From the NCBI RefSeq assembly GCF_030005555.1, contig NZ_JASCQG010000006.1, forward strand, positions 106,063 through 170,062: a DNA stretch of 64,000 bases, read 5' to 3'. The notes under the pieces were generated by a model that saw nothing but the letters and a program-made list of their open reading frames with translations, did no database searches and had not been told where the DNA came from. This document shows, one piece after another, positions 25,813-35,400 of the stretch (position 1 is the stretch's first letter; every line of letters begins with the position of its first letter). The stretch comes from Empedobacter sedimenti (GTDB lineage Bacteria > Bacteroidota > Bacteroidia > Flavobacteriales > Weeksellaceae). The position numbers and the translations under genes are program-made.

Positions 25813-26247
25813 ATGTTTTCAAAAGCGTGTGAATATGGTATTAAAGCTTGTGTATTTATTGCACAAGAGTCTGTTGCAGGAAAACGTGTTAATCTGAAAC
25901 AAATTTCTAATTCTATTAATTCACCCGAAGCCTATACAGCCAAAATTTTGCAACAATTAGTAAAAGCTAATGTAATTACTTCTGTTAAAGGTAAAATGGG
26001 AGGATTTGAAATGAATCCTGAGCATTTACAAGAAATTAAATTAGTTCATATCATCAAAGCTATTGACGGAGATGGTTTGTATCATAGTTGTATTCTTGGT
26101 TTGGTTGAGTGTGATGCCAATAAACCATGCGCTTTACATAGCCGCGTTTTTGCAATCAGAAATGATTTACGTAAAATGCTTGAAGATACGTCAATGTTTA
26201 ATTTAATTGATGATATAGAAAAAGGCTTAGCTTTCTTAAAGCATTAA
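25813..26247 (+). CDS. Rrf2-family iron-sulfur transcriptional regulator
   Basis: A 144-residue DNA-binding protein. The N-terminal winged helix (MFSKACEYGIKACVFIA, then GKRVNLKQISNSINSPEAYTAKILQQL) is typical of Rrf2. Cys93, Cys100 and Cys106 sit where NsrR/IscR-type members bind a [2Fe-2S] or [4Fe-4S] cluster, so it probably senses nitric oxide, iron-sulfur status or redox stress. The next gene, 60 bp downstream, encodes a hemerythrin-like protein of the kind used in NO and iron-sulfur damage response. The shared TCCGAWTTAAA motif before both genes suggests self-regulation and control of the partner. The exact signal is not determinable here. Confidence 0.9.
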   Translation: MFSKACEYGIKACVFIAQESVAGKRVNLKQISNSINSPEAYTAKILQQLVKANVITSVKGKMGGFEMNPEHLQEIKLVHIIKAIDGDGLYHSCILGLVECDANKPCALHSRVFAIRNDLRKMLEDTSMFNLIDDIEKGLAFLKH

Positions 26248-26277
26248 AAAAAATTCTTACAAAATAAGATAAAAATA

Positions 26278-26296
26278 TCCGAATATCCGATTTAAA
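26278..26296 (+). promoter_or_regulatory. Candidate Rrf2 operator before the hemerythrin-like gene
   Basis: TCCGAATATCCGATTTAAA contains two TCCGA cores 8 bp apart. Its last 11 bases match 25758-25768 except for one A/T change. It lies 12 bp before the start codon at 26308. Confidence 0.5.
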
Positions 26297-26307
26297 AATA
26301 TGTCTCT

Positions 26308-26805
26308 ATGAAACTGACAATAGAAATTCCACAGAATAATTTAACAAATGTTGCATACAACGTTAGTTTAAACTTAAATGAAGCTTGTTCTAGACATCAC
26401 AAAACATTGTTTTTTTGTTGGAATATTCGTGCCGGAATTGATAATGGAGTAGATATACAACGTATTATTGATTATGTAAATTGGTATGGTGAAGAGATCT
26501 TGTTTAAAAAATTTGAGATAGAAGAAAAAAGCCTTTTTTCACTTTTAGACGAAGATCATTATTTGGTAAAAAGAGCGTTGAAAGAGCACAGAAGAATAAA
26601 GCGTTTGTTCAAAATAGACGCAAAAAATCCGATGAAAAGTTTGATTTATATCGAAGAAGAATTGGATTTACATATCAGATTTGAAGAGAAACAAATGTTC
26701 CCAGAATTTGAGAAAAATGCAACACAAAAAAAGTTAAAAGCGATTAAAGAACAATTTAATTCACTTTTAACTAACACAGATTGGAAAGATCAATTTTGGT
26801 TATAG
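26308..26805 (+). CDS. Hemerythrin-like domain protein
   Basis: A 165-residue all-helical cytoplasmic protein that probably binds a di-iron centre. Candidate ligands are His30/His31, Glu72-Glu73, His94, and the HxxxE motif His122-Glu126 with Glu127, followed by MFPEF, a pattern typical of hemerythrin HHE proteins. Its position next to an Rrf2 regulator suggests a role in nitric oxide response or iron-sulfur repair comparable to Ric/YtfE/ScdA. The N-terminal ScdA cysteine domain is absent, so it is not a complete Ric protein. The function is inferred from context. A convergent-type terminator follows. Confidence 0.75.
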   Translation: MKLTIEIPQNNLTNVAYNVSLNLNEACSRHHKTLFFCWNIRAGIDNGVDIQRIIDYVNWYGEEILFKKFEIEEKSLFSLLDEDHYLVKRALKEHRRIKRLFKIDAKNPMKSLIYIEEELDLHIRFEEKQMFPEFEKNATQKKLKAIKEQFNSLLTNTDWKDQFWL

Positions 26806-26859
26806 ATCTTTATAGCTAAAAATTTTTACTTATAATTTTTTAGATGATTTTTGAAAAAG

Positions 26860-26892
26860 AAAAGCTCGATTTTGCAGGTCGAGCTTTTTGCT
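26860..26892. terminator. Bidirectional terminator after the hemerythrin-like gene
   Basis: AAAAGCTCGA and TCGAGCTTTT form a perfect 10-bp stem with a 9-nt loop between two convergent genes. Confidence 0.85.
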
Positions 26893-26893
26893 T

Positions 26894-27385
26894 TTATAGA
26901 TTTTCTAAAAATTTTTCAGGATCTTCAAGAAATTTAAATCCATTAGATTGATGAATGTTTTCTATAAGTAATTCTTTTTCAGCTTCAAAAAAATCATACT
27001 TAACATTCATAAATTTTAGATGATACTCTTTCGCAATTTCGATCAATACATCAATTGATCGTATAACATTAATTTCGTTTCTTAAATCAAATCTGAAATT
27101 GAAAAAATTAATATTATCATTTTCATCAAAAACTATAGAGCAATCATTATCATAATAGTTTGAATGATCTCCTTTCCAATAAAGGAAATTCTCACTTATA
27201 CTTTTATAATCTGTAATGAATTTATCAATCTTTAATTCAATTTCATTTTTATTGATAAAGGTTTTTTCCCAAAAACATTCGGTACTTTTTAAGTAATCAG
27301 AATCCTCTTGTTTGATGAATTCTAGATACTTTTTATCGAAATTAATCAACGGAACTAAGAAGACGTTATATTGCCAAATAGCCAT
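26894..27385 (-). CDS. Unknown 163-residue protein coupled to the cyclotransferase gene
   Basis: A soluble, acidic and aromatic-rich protein (ENFLYWKGDHSNYYDNDC, NFFNFRFDLRNE) with no signal peptide or family motif I can name. It begins 3 bp after the glutaminyl cyclotransferase stop, so it is translated from the same mRNA. The composition recalls small immunity or cytoplasmic accessory proteins, but there is no adjacent toxin gene to support that. It ends at the bidirectional terminator. Confidence 0.75.
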   Translation of the reverse strand: MAIWQYNVFLVPLINFDKKYLEFIKQEDSDYLKSTECFWEKTFINKNEIELKIDKFITDYKSISENFLYWKGDHSNYYDNDCSIVFDENDNINFFNFRFDLRNEINVIRSIDVLIEIAKEYHLKFMNVKYDFFEAEKELLIENIHQSNGFKFLEDPEKFLENL

Positions 27386-27388
27386 ATT

Positions 27389-28447
27389 CTACTTCTTAAT
27401 CTTAATTTCAAAGATTTTGTCCCAGTTTTTACCTGTTAATAACATATTTCCGTTGTCTTTGAAAGCGATTCCGTTCAATTCTTGTGCTTGTGGATTTCCT
27501 TGTTTTCCTTTCAATTCAGCGAAATTAAACTCAGCTTTTACAGCGCCAGTTTGCGGATCAATTACCACAATATTACTGTTATCTGCATGTCCAGATTTTA
27601 GGTAAACATTTGCATAAATTAAACCATCGTGATACTCAATTTCATTCAAATAACTATATGGTTGCGTGCTATCAAAAGCTTGAACAGTTCTAAGGTAATT
27701 AAATTTATCGTCGAAGAAATGAATACGTTGTGAACCTTCTGTTATAGCTAATTCGTTACCGATTGTTGTAATTCCCCAACCTTCGATAATCTGATTTGGC
27801 ATATCCAATTTAGCCGTTTGGTTAAATTCTAAATCATATTTATAAATTGCACGATCTTGCCATGTTAATTGATAAATAGAACCAGCTAATTCTGTAATTC
27901 CTTCTCCAAAAACATCGTCTTTTATTTGATATAATTTTGTAGGTTCTGTAGCACCTAATTTATATTTGATTAAGCGAGTTTTTCCTTCGCGAAGTCCAGT
28001 TCCTTCATAAATATCTCCATTTTTGAAGTAAAAACCTTGCGTAAAATAATCCGGATTATGTGGAAACGTTCCTACAATTTCATAGTTCCATTGTGCAGCA
28101 GGCTCATTTGCATAAACGACAAAAGTAAAATCGCGTGAGTTAGTTTCTTCTTCTCCTTTAAAGAATTTTACATTAACGATATGATTTCCTAAACCAATTT
28201 TCTTTCCATCAATTGTAAAATCAGCCGGAACTACTTGTTCGTCTACAGAAACAACAACCTTCGTAATTCCTTCTAAGTTTGTTGTAGGAATACTTATTTT
28301 GTCTCCAATTTTGTACTTATTTTGCTCAATTTTAGAAACAATTTCAGTAATTGCTGTATTATTTTTTGCGTTATTGTCTTTACAAGAAACAAACAACGAT
28401 CCACAAATAGTTGCACAAACAGAGGCAACGATAAAATATTTTTTCAT
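27389..28447 (-). CDS. Glutaminyl-peptide cyclotransferase lipoprotein (plant-type beta-propeller)
   Basis: Converts N-terminal Gln of exported proteins to pyroglutamate. The 352-residue protein begins with a lipoprotein signal ending at FVSC (Cys22), so it is anchored outside the cytoplasm. A ~90-residue Ig-like N-terminal region is followed by the five-bladed propeller enzyme (WNYEIVGTFPHNPDYFTQGF, EGTGLREGKTRL, VFGEGITELAGSIYQLTWQD, IEGWGITT, YLNEIEY, LNGIAF). These blocks are characteristic of glutamine cyclotransferases. In Bacteroidota many secreted proteins start with Gln after signal cleavage, so this fits. It heads a two-gene unit with the unknown 163-residue protein. Confidence 0.92.
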   Translation of the reverse strand: MKKYFIVASVCATICGSLFVSCKDNNAKNNTAITEIVSKIEQNKYKIGDKISIPTTNLEGITKVVVSVDEQVVPADFTIDGKKIGLGNHIVNVKFFKGEEETNSRDFTFVVYANEPAAQWNYEIVGTFPHNPDYFTQGFYFKNGDIYEGTGLREGKTRLIKYKLGATEPTKLYQIKDDVFGEGITELAGSIYQLTWQDRAIYKYDLEFNQTAKLDMPNQIIEGWGITTIGNELAITEGSQRIHFFDDKFNYLRTVQAFDSTQPYSYLNEIEYHDGLIYANVYLKSGHADNSNIVVIDPQTGAVKAEFNFAELKGKQGNPQAQELNGIAFKDNGNMLLTGKNWDKIFEIKIKK

Positions 28448-28502
28448 TTGGTATTTTAGATTTAAAATCGAATTAACAAGGTCAATTCTATTACAAATAT
28501 AT

Positions 28503-29051
28503 CTATTTTGTTCGATTCGGATTATTTTTTACAAAAGCATCCCAACCTGAATATGATTTTGATTCACCTGAGATATTTTTTGAGTTTAAATAATGACAAA
28601 CAGCAACTGCAAGACCGTCTGTAGCGTCCAAACGCTTCGGAATTTCTTTCAAGCCAAGTAAATGTTGCAACATTCCTGCAACTTGTTCTTTTGATGCATT
28701 TCCATTTCCTGTAATTGCCATCTTTACTTTTTTTGGCGCATATTCTACTACAGGCATATCGCGATGTAGACAAGCCGCAATACAAACGCCTTGCGCACGA
28801 CCAAGTTTTAGCATAGATTGTACATTAACACCAAAAAACTGCGCTTCAATGGCTAATTCATCAGGATGATATTGGTCGATAATGGCTAAAGTTTTTTCGA
28901 AAATCTTTTTCAATTTCGTTTGCTGATTTGGAAGTTTATGCAACAACAATTCGTCTAAAGTAATCAACTTTATTTTGTTGTTTTTGACTTCAATCAAACC
29001 AAAACCCATCACCATTGTTCCAGGATCAATCCCTAAAATAATCTTTTCCAT
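28503..29051 (-). CDS. ruvC: Holliday junction resolvase RuvC
   Basis: Cuts four-way DNA junctions formed during recombination and repair, working with RuvAB. The 182 residues carry all acidic active-site positions: Asp9 in LGIDPGT, the Glu in LAIEAQFF, and two Asp in RLDATDGLAVAVCH. Length and the YAPKKVKMAITGNGNASKEQV block match the family. It lies 30 bp downstream of ppc on the same strand and may share its transcript. The partner genes ruvA and ruvB are not in this window. Confidence 0.96.
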   Translation of the reverse strand: MEKIILGIDPGTMVMGFGLIEVKNNKIKLITLDELLLHKLPNQQTKLKKIFEKTLAIIDQYHPDELAIEAQFFGVNVQSMLKLGRAQGVCIAACLHRDMPVVEYAPKKVKMAITGNGNASKEQVAGMLQHLLGLKEIPKRLDATDGLAVAVCHYLNSKNISGESKSYSGWDAFVKNNPNRTK

Positions 29052-29081
29052 CGTTGCGAAGGTATTAAGATATTCTGAAAA

Positions 29082-31631
29082 TTAAGCCGAATTTCGACTC
29101 GCATTAATATTTCCGAATAACGAACGCATCACAATTTGCTCATAGATTGATTTGAACTCACTTTCGTGATGAATTTTGTTCAACGCAAATTGTTGAATCG
29201 TTAATAATGGCAACACAATTTTTTCGCGCATTTGTACCGAAGATTTGTTCAATGGTTCATCTTGCATCAATTCTGTGTAGCCCGAAATTTCTAAACATAA
29301 TGCTTTTGATAATTCAAATTCATCGTGCAAAATATTCCAAAATTCACCATATTCAGGATCATCTTTCATATAAGAAGTTAACGGAAAATAAGTTTTTTCC
29401 ATCGACATCATACTATTTTGAATCAACGTTTTGAAGAAGCTCGAATTTTTGAATAAATCTTTTACATCCTCTAAATGACCTTGTTTTTTCAATTCATTTA
29501 TAGCCGTTCCAACACCAAAATATCCTGGAACATTTTGTTTTAATTGACTCCAAGAACCCACAAATGGAATGGCACGCAAATCATCAAACTCTAATTTTTT
29601 GTCGCCACCTCGCTTACTTGGTCGACTTCCGATATTTGTTTTCCCATAATAGTTAAGCGTACTCATATTTTCTAAATAAGGTAAAAATGAAGGATGCGCT
29701 TTCAAATCTTCGTATTTCTGATAACTAATTGTAGCTAATTTATCAATCAATGTGCGTTCATCAGGCGAAATCTGACTTGTGCTTGTCGAAAAAACATCCG
29801 AAATAATACCAGCCGTATACAATTGTTCAAAATTATATTTTGCCTGCGGCATTGTTCCATAATTCGACGTAATTGTTTGTCCTTGAATCGTAATTTGAAT
29901 TTCGTGATTCGCAATTGTTTTCCCTTGAGAAGCGTAAAATTCGTGCGTTTTTCCACCACCACGCGCAGGAGGTCCACCGCGACCATCAAAGAAAATAACT
30001 TCGATTTGATTTTTATCCGAAACATTCGAAAGGATTTCTTTGGTACGATAAATTTCCCAATTCGCTTTGATGTAACCGCCATCTTTTGTCCCATCCGAAA
30101 AACCTAACATAATCGATTGACGTTGTTTTCTACGTTCTAAATGTTGCGCATAAATAGGTAAATTATACAATTTATTCATCGTATTTTCAGCACCATCTAA
30201 ACCTCTAATCGTCTCGAAAAGTGGCATAATATCAAACTTAATTTCATCGTCTTTATAGCCGCAAAATTTGAATAAAGCATAAACATTTAAAACATCGAAA
30301 ATGGTTTCAGAATTTGAAATAATGTATCGGTTAACACCTAATTCACCATTTCGTTGTTGAATCGTTTTTAATTGATAAACATTTTTGATCGTATCAATCA
30401 CAATATCATCTTCAAAATCTTCTGGTTTAGCTGTAAAAGACGGATTTGTTAACAATTCGATTTGTTCTGGTTCGCTTAAGTCTTTCAGATTAATTCCAGT
30501 ATATTTTTCAACAATTTGGTTAATTACTTTTTGATGAACACGCGAATCTTGACGAATATCCAAAGAAGCAAAATGTAATCCGAAAATATCAACACGTGTG
30601 ATAAAATCGTCCAGAATATCTAAGAAAACACCATTGTGTTGTTCAATCAAAATTGTACGAATCGTTTGTAAACGCGTCTTGATTTCATCAATTGTAATCG
30701 TTCCATTTTCATTGAACATATTTTCGTAAATTAAATTACTCAACGCTTTTAAAGGCTCTGTAACATGTTTGAACGTTAATCGTCTTTGAACAATTTTTAG
30801 ATGATTGTAATAATTTTTCAGAATACTTGTTCGTAACAAACTTGCTACTTTCCACGTAATTTCTGCTGTAACGAAAGGATTTCCATCGCGATCACCTCCA
30901 GGCCAAAAACCTAATTGAATGACAGGAGATTTGAGCGGCTGACTTTCTGTAAAAAACAATTGATTGATTTCGTTGTACAATCGTCCAATCGTCTGATAAT
31001 ACACATTTCGTAAATAATAAATAATCGAAACTGCTTCATCGTAAGGTGTCGGTTTTTCTTCGTTGATGAAAGGTGTTTTTCCTAATTGTTGCAACAATAA
31101 ATCAATTTTACTTACCGAATCTTGTTGAATTGCATCACGTAAGTCTTGAATAATTTGTTGAACGTTTGTCGGATAAAATTGCGTTGGATGCGCTGTAAAT
31201 ACAACTCTTGTTACAAAATCTTCGATTCTGGTTTTTACTTGCTCCATTTTACCTTGCGCTTGCGCAATATGGTAAATGCTTTCCAAACTTCCTTTTTCGT
31301 TTTCGGAATGCAACGATGGAAATGCTGCATCTTCAATACTATCAAACAAAACCACTTGGCGCTCGATGTATTGAATCATTCGAAACATCAAATCGATTTG
31401 TTCTTGTTCGGTTTTTAAATCGGTGTATTTCTCAAAAAAATTGTTGATGATTTCATTTGGCGATTTTCCTTCTGGTAAACCTTTTTGGCTTTCATCGTAC
31501 AAAAACGGAATTAAAGATCCGATGTTTTGCATTTTTTCGTAGGGCAGACTCATAAAGAGACTGTTGTAAATTTGAAACTTATTTTCTACAATTTGGTGGA
31601 ATTTAAGTTCAGTTAAATTTGTACTTCGCAT
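29082..31631 (-). CDS. ppc: Phosphoenolpyruvate carboxylase
   Basis: Adds bicarbonate to PEP to give oxaloacetate, feeding the TCA cycle. The 849 residues include the catalytic His in VFTAHPTQ near residue 145, the LGFWPGGDRDGNPFV block, HFASLDIRQDSRVH, the glycine-rich FFDGRGGPPARGGG loop and SRPSKRGGDKKLEFDDLRAIPFVGSWSQ. The C-terminus ends in GNINASRNSA rather than the usual GMQNTG-like end, which is probably the Bacteroidota form. It may be co-transcribed with ruvC. The upstream 70 bp separates it from a divergent secreted-protein gene. Confidence 0.96.
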   Translation of the reverse strand: MRSTNLTELKFHQIVENKFQIYNSLFMSLPYEKMQNIGSLIPFLYDESQKGLPEGKSPNEIINNFFEKYTDLKTEQEQIDLMFRMIQYIERQVVLFDSIEDAAFPSLHSENEKGSLESIYHIAQAQGKMEQVKTRIEDFVTRVVFTAHPTQFYPTNVQQIIQDLRDAIQQDSVSKIDLLLQQLGKTPFINEEKPTPYDEAVSIIYYLRNVYYQTIGRLYNEINQLFFTESQPLKSPVIQLGFWPGGDRDGNPFVTAEITWKVASLLRTSILKNYYNHLKIVQRRLTFKHVTEPLKALSNLIYENMFNENGTITIDEIKTRLQTIRTILIEQHNGVFLDILDDFITRVDIFGLHFASLDIRQDSRVHQKVINQIVEKYTGINLKDLSEPEQIELLTNPSFTAKPEDFEDDIVIDTIKNVYQLKTIQQRNGELGVNRYIISNSETIFDVLNVYALFKFCGYKDDEIKFDIMPLFETIRGLDGAENTMNKLYNLPIYAQHLERRKQRQSIMLGFSDGTKDGGYIKANWEIYRTKEILSNVSDKNQIEVIFFDGRGGPPARGGGKTHEFYASQGKTIANHEIQITIQGQTITSNYGTMPQAKYNFEQLYTAGIISDVFSTSTSQISPDERTLIDKLATISYQKYEDLKAHPSFLPYLENMSTLNYYGKTNIGSRPSKRGGDKKLEFDDLRAIPFVGSWSQLKQNVPGYFGVGTAINELKKQGHLEDVKDLFKNSSFFKTLIQNSMMSMEKTYFPLTSYMKDDPEYGEFWNILHDEFELSKALCLEISGYTELMQDEPLNKSSVQMREKIVLPLLTIQQFALNKIHHESEFKSIYEQIVMRSLFGNINASRNSA

Positions 31632-31747
31632 TAATTGTATTTTTTCTCCTAATAGTAAATTTAAAGTTTAATAATGAGTAATTTATAAATTATTTTAAGT
31701 TTGAATGTGAATTGTATTTCAACAATAGTTAATTGCGAAATAAATAA

Positions 31748-31755
31748 TACCTTTG
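31748..31755 (+). promoter_or_regulatory. Promoter -7 element before the secreted VGIGT protein
   Basis: TACCTTTG matches TAnnTTTG and lies 23 bp before the chosen ATG at 31779. It supports that start over the upstream ATG at 31701. Confidence 0.5.
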
Positions 31756-31778
31756 CGCAAAATTTCCAAATAATTTAT

Positions 31779-32489
31779 ATGAAAATTAAGTTTTTAGCTC
31801 TTGTAAATGTGGTGTTTACTACAATTTTATATGCGCAGGTAGGAATTGGAACATCTAATCCAAATGCAACACTTGATGTGTCTATCGATGCAAATTATAA
31901 AAGTGGAGATAAAGCAGGTGTGGCTTTTCCAATGATGAGTGGAAATCAAATAGAAGCTATGTCTACGACAAATTTAAAAGCAGGAACACTTGTTTATGCA
32001 AATGCTATTTCGACGAACTCAATGCCTGATGTTGACGCATTAGGATTATGGTATTGGACTGGCGATGCAGCGAAAAAGTGGGAGCCGTTAAATTTAGGCT
32101 ATAAAAAAGTGGTTTCTTATTTTTATGCACCTTCTATTGCTTTACCAACAGATATAGCTGGTGTTTCAACAGATTCCTCTTCTACGATTTGGTATGATAG
32201 TGCAACTTCTATGTTTAATGTAAAGTTGTTCGAAATTTATAAAAGTCAATTTGATTTATCTGGAAATGTAAGTGGTGCTAATAAAAGTGCATTAAAGAGC
32301 CCTTCAGCAACTACTATTCCAGTCTTAAATAAAACAGATTTAGAATACTTTGTAACATATTTTGATAATCAAGTTTTTGATCCTTCTAAAATTACATTGG
32401 ATGATAATGGTGTTTTAAAATATTCTATTTTATCTAATCCAATGGTGACGGAGAATACATTTATGAACATTGTATTTAAAGTAAAATAA
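31779..32489 (+). CDS. Secreted protein with N-terminal VGIGTSNPNATLDV motif
   Basis: A 236-residue exported protein. The signal peptide MKIKFLALVNVVFTTILYAQ is cut before VGIGTSNPNATLDVSID, a start seen in many flavobacterial secreted and tail-fibre-like proteins. The rest is a beta-rich domain without recognisable catalytic motifs (LGLWYWTGDAAKKWEPL resembles surface-domain sequence). The upstream in-frame ATG at 31701 would put 26 non-signal residues first and lies before the -7 element. Only 4 bp separate it from the large repeat protein, so they form an operon and probably act together at the cell surface. Confidence 0.85.
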   Translation: MKIKFLALVNVVFTTILYAQVGIGTSNPNATLDVSIDANYKSGDKAGVAFPMMSGNQIEAMSTTNLKAGTLVYANAISTNSMPDVDALGLWYWTGDAAKKWEPLNLGYKKVVSYFYAPSIALPTDIAGVSTDSSSTIWYDSATSMFNVKLFEIYKSQFDLSGNVSGANKSALKSPSATTIPVLNKTDLEYFVTYFDNQVFDPSKITLDDNGVLKYSILSNPMVTENTFMNIVFKVK

Positions 32490-32493
32490 TTTC

Positions 32494-35400
32494 ATGAAAA
32501 AACTTTTTACTTTTTTTGTACTGCTTTTAAGTTTTAATTTATCAGCAGCTAATTATTACTGGGTGGGTGGTTCTGGTAATTGGACAGATATCAACCATTG
32601 GCGTACTGCCCCTGGCGGCACATCTCTACCTTCAGTAATCCCTGGACCAACAGATAATGTATTTTTTGATGCAAAATCTGGTTTTACCGCTACAAGTAAA
32701 ACAATTACAATTGATAATACAGCGAATTGCCATAATATCACCTTTGCAGGGAGTTCCACAGCACCAACGTTAACACAAAATGGCAATCAAACGTTGAATA
32801 TTTATGGATCTAGTGAATGGCAATCTGGAATGGCAACTATTGCTGTTACTAATATTTATTATCGTCATACAGGCGAAGCGAAAACCATAAAAAGTAATGG
32901 TGTAATGATAGGAGGTTTGACGCTGTATTTTGAAGAAGAAAACACCATCAGTTTATTAGACGATTTTCAAGTCGAACGTCAACTTGATCATTTGGCTGGC
33001 ACATGGAATACCAACAACCATACAGTAACTATTGGGGCGTTTTTATATGCTACAAATGGAACTAAAGCAAGAACAATAAACCTAGGAAACTCAAAGATTA
33101 TTTTACCAAATTCAGTCGCTTCCTTTAGAACTAACAATCCTCAAACAACAGTTAACTCTGGAACATCTCATATTTATTTTACGAATGCAACTGGAACAAA
33201 TAATGGCATGCATACAAATCCAAATCAAACATTTTACAATGTCATTTTTGAAGGTGCAACTGGATTTTTGAATGGTGGAGCAACATATAATCAAGTTGAC
33301 TTTAAAGGAAATGGAGGAATTAATGGTGACAATATTTTTAAAAATTTGTTATTCTCAGCCACAAAAACCTACACTTTTGAATCTGGTAAAACGCAAAGAA
33401 TTTTTTCTTTATTTTCGGCGAATACACCGCAATGTGGTGGTTGGTCTACTATAATTTCAAGTATTCCAAATTCTAAAGCAAACCTTATTGCTACAACAGG
33501 TGTTAATATTAATGTTTCTGGGGTTATAATGAAAGATATTTCAGGCTCTGGTGGAGCAGATTTTTCAGCTATAAATTCTGTTAATAATGGAAATAATACA
33601 GGATGGACATTTCCCCCTTATACAGGTCAAGACTTATATTGGGTAGGCGGCTCCGGAAACTGGAATGATAAAGCGCATTGGTCTCAATCACCTGGTGGAC
33701 TAGGTGGTTATTGTGTCCCAGGTCCGACGGATAACACTTTTTTTGACGCAGGTTCAGGCTTCACTTCAAGTAATAAAACGGTATCAATAGACAATATTTC
33801 ATATACTAAAAACATCACGTTTTCGGGTAGTACCTATGCGCCAACCTTAACACAAAGTGGAAATCAAACGTTTAATATTTATGGCTCAAGTGAATGGCAA
33901 ACAGGAATGGGAATTATTGCTGTTACCAATATCTATTACCGCCATACAAATGAAGCAAAAACCATTAAAAGCAATGGTGTAATCACTGGAGGTATGATGT
34001 TGTATTTTGAAGAAGAAAGTTCTATCAGCTTACTCGATGATTTCCAAACCGACCGACAACTTGAGCATCAAGCCGGCACATGGAATACTAACAATTATAA
34101 AGTAACAATTGGAGGCTTCTTTTATGCAATAACTGGATCTAAACCAAGAACAATAAATCTAGGGAGCTCTACAATTATATTACCAAATTCTGTTGCAGCA
34201 TTCAGAACAAATAATCCGCAAACTACTGTAAATGCAGGAACTTCCCATATTTTCTTTACTACGTCTAATAGTGCAAGTAATGGTCTAAACACCAATCCTA
34301 CCCAAACATTTTACAATGTCACTTTTGGAGGTCCTTTAGGATCTGTTCATGGTGGAGCCAATTACAATCAAGTAGATTTTAAAGGAAATGGAATTATAAA
34401 CGCAAATAATAACTTCAAGAATTTACTTTTTACACCTACCAAAACCTATACTTTTGAGGCAGGTAAGACACAAACAATCTCAACACAGTTTTTAGCAAGT
34501 ACGCCGCAATGTGGCGGTTGGTCAACCATAGTATCAAATACTCTAGGAACGCAAGCGAATATTATTGCTACAACAGGCGTAACAATAGATGTTTCAGGTG
34601 TTATCATGAAGGATATTAAAGCATCTGGTGGAACAATTTTCACTGCAAATAATTCGGTTGATAATGGGAACAACTCAGGTTGGACATTTCCTGAATATAT
34701 GGGACAAAATCTATATTGGGTAGGTGGTAGCGGCAACTGGAATGATAGGGCACATTGGTCAAAAAAATCAGGTGATACTGGTGGTTACTGCGTACCAGGA
34801 CCAGCAGACAATACTTTTTTTGATGAAGGATCTGGCTTTACATCAAGTAGCAAAACTATATCAGTTGATAATATATCATACACTCATAATATTACATTTT
34901 CGGGGAGTAGTATTTCACCTATCTTAACACAAAGTGGAAACCAAACGCTTAATATTTATGGCTCAAGTGAATGGCAATCCGGAATGGGAACTATTGCAAT
35001 TACCAACATCTATTATAGACATACAAATGAAGCAAAAACCATTAAAAGTAATGGTGTAATCACAGGTGGTTCGATGTTATATTTTGAAGAAGAAAATTCA
35101 ATAAGTTTATTAGACGATTTCCAAACCGACCGACAACTTGAGCAACAAGCCGGTATATGGAATACTAACAATCATAAAGTTACGATTGGAGGTTTTTTCT
35201 ATGCCATAAATGGAAGTAAACAGCGTACATTAAATCTTGGCAGTTCCGACATTATTTTATCCAATCCTTCGGGATTATTTAGAACTGATAATCCACAAAC
35301 AACGATAAATGCAGGAACCTCTCACATACAATTCATAAATGGGTCTTCTAATAATGGTATTTATACATCATCAACACAAACTTTTTACAATCTCACCTTT

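Noticed and set aside
29747..30107. Overlapping Arg/Lys-rich frames on both strands
   Set aside because: Both lie in the conserved coding region of phosphoenolpyruvate carboxylase and have no independent signals.
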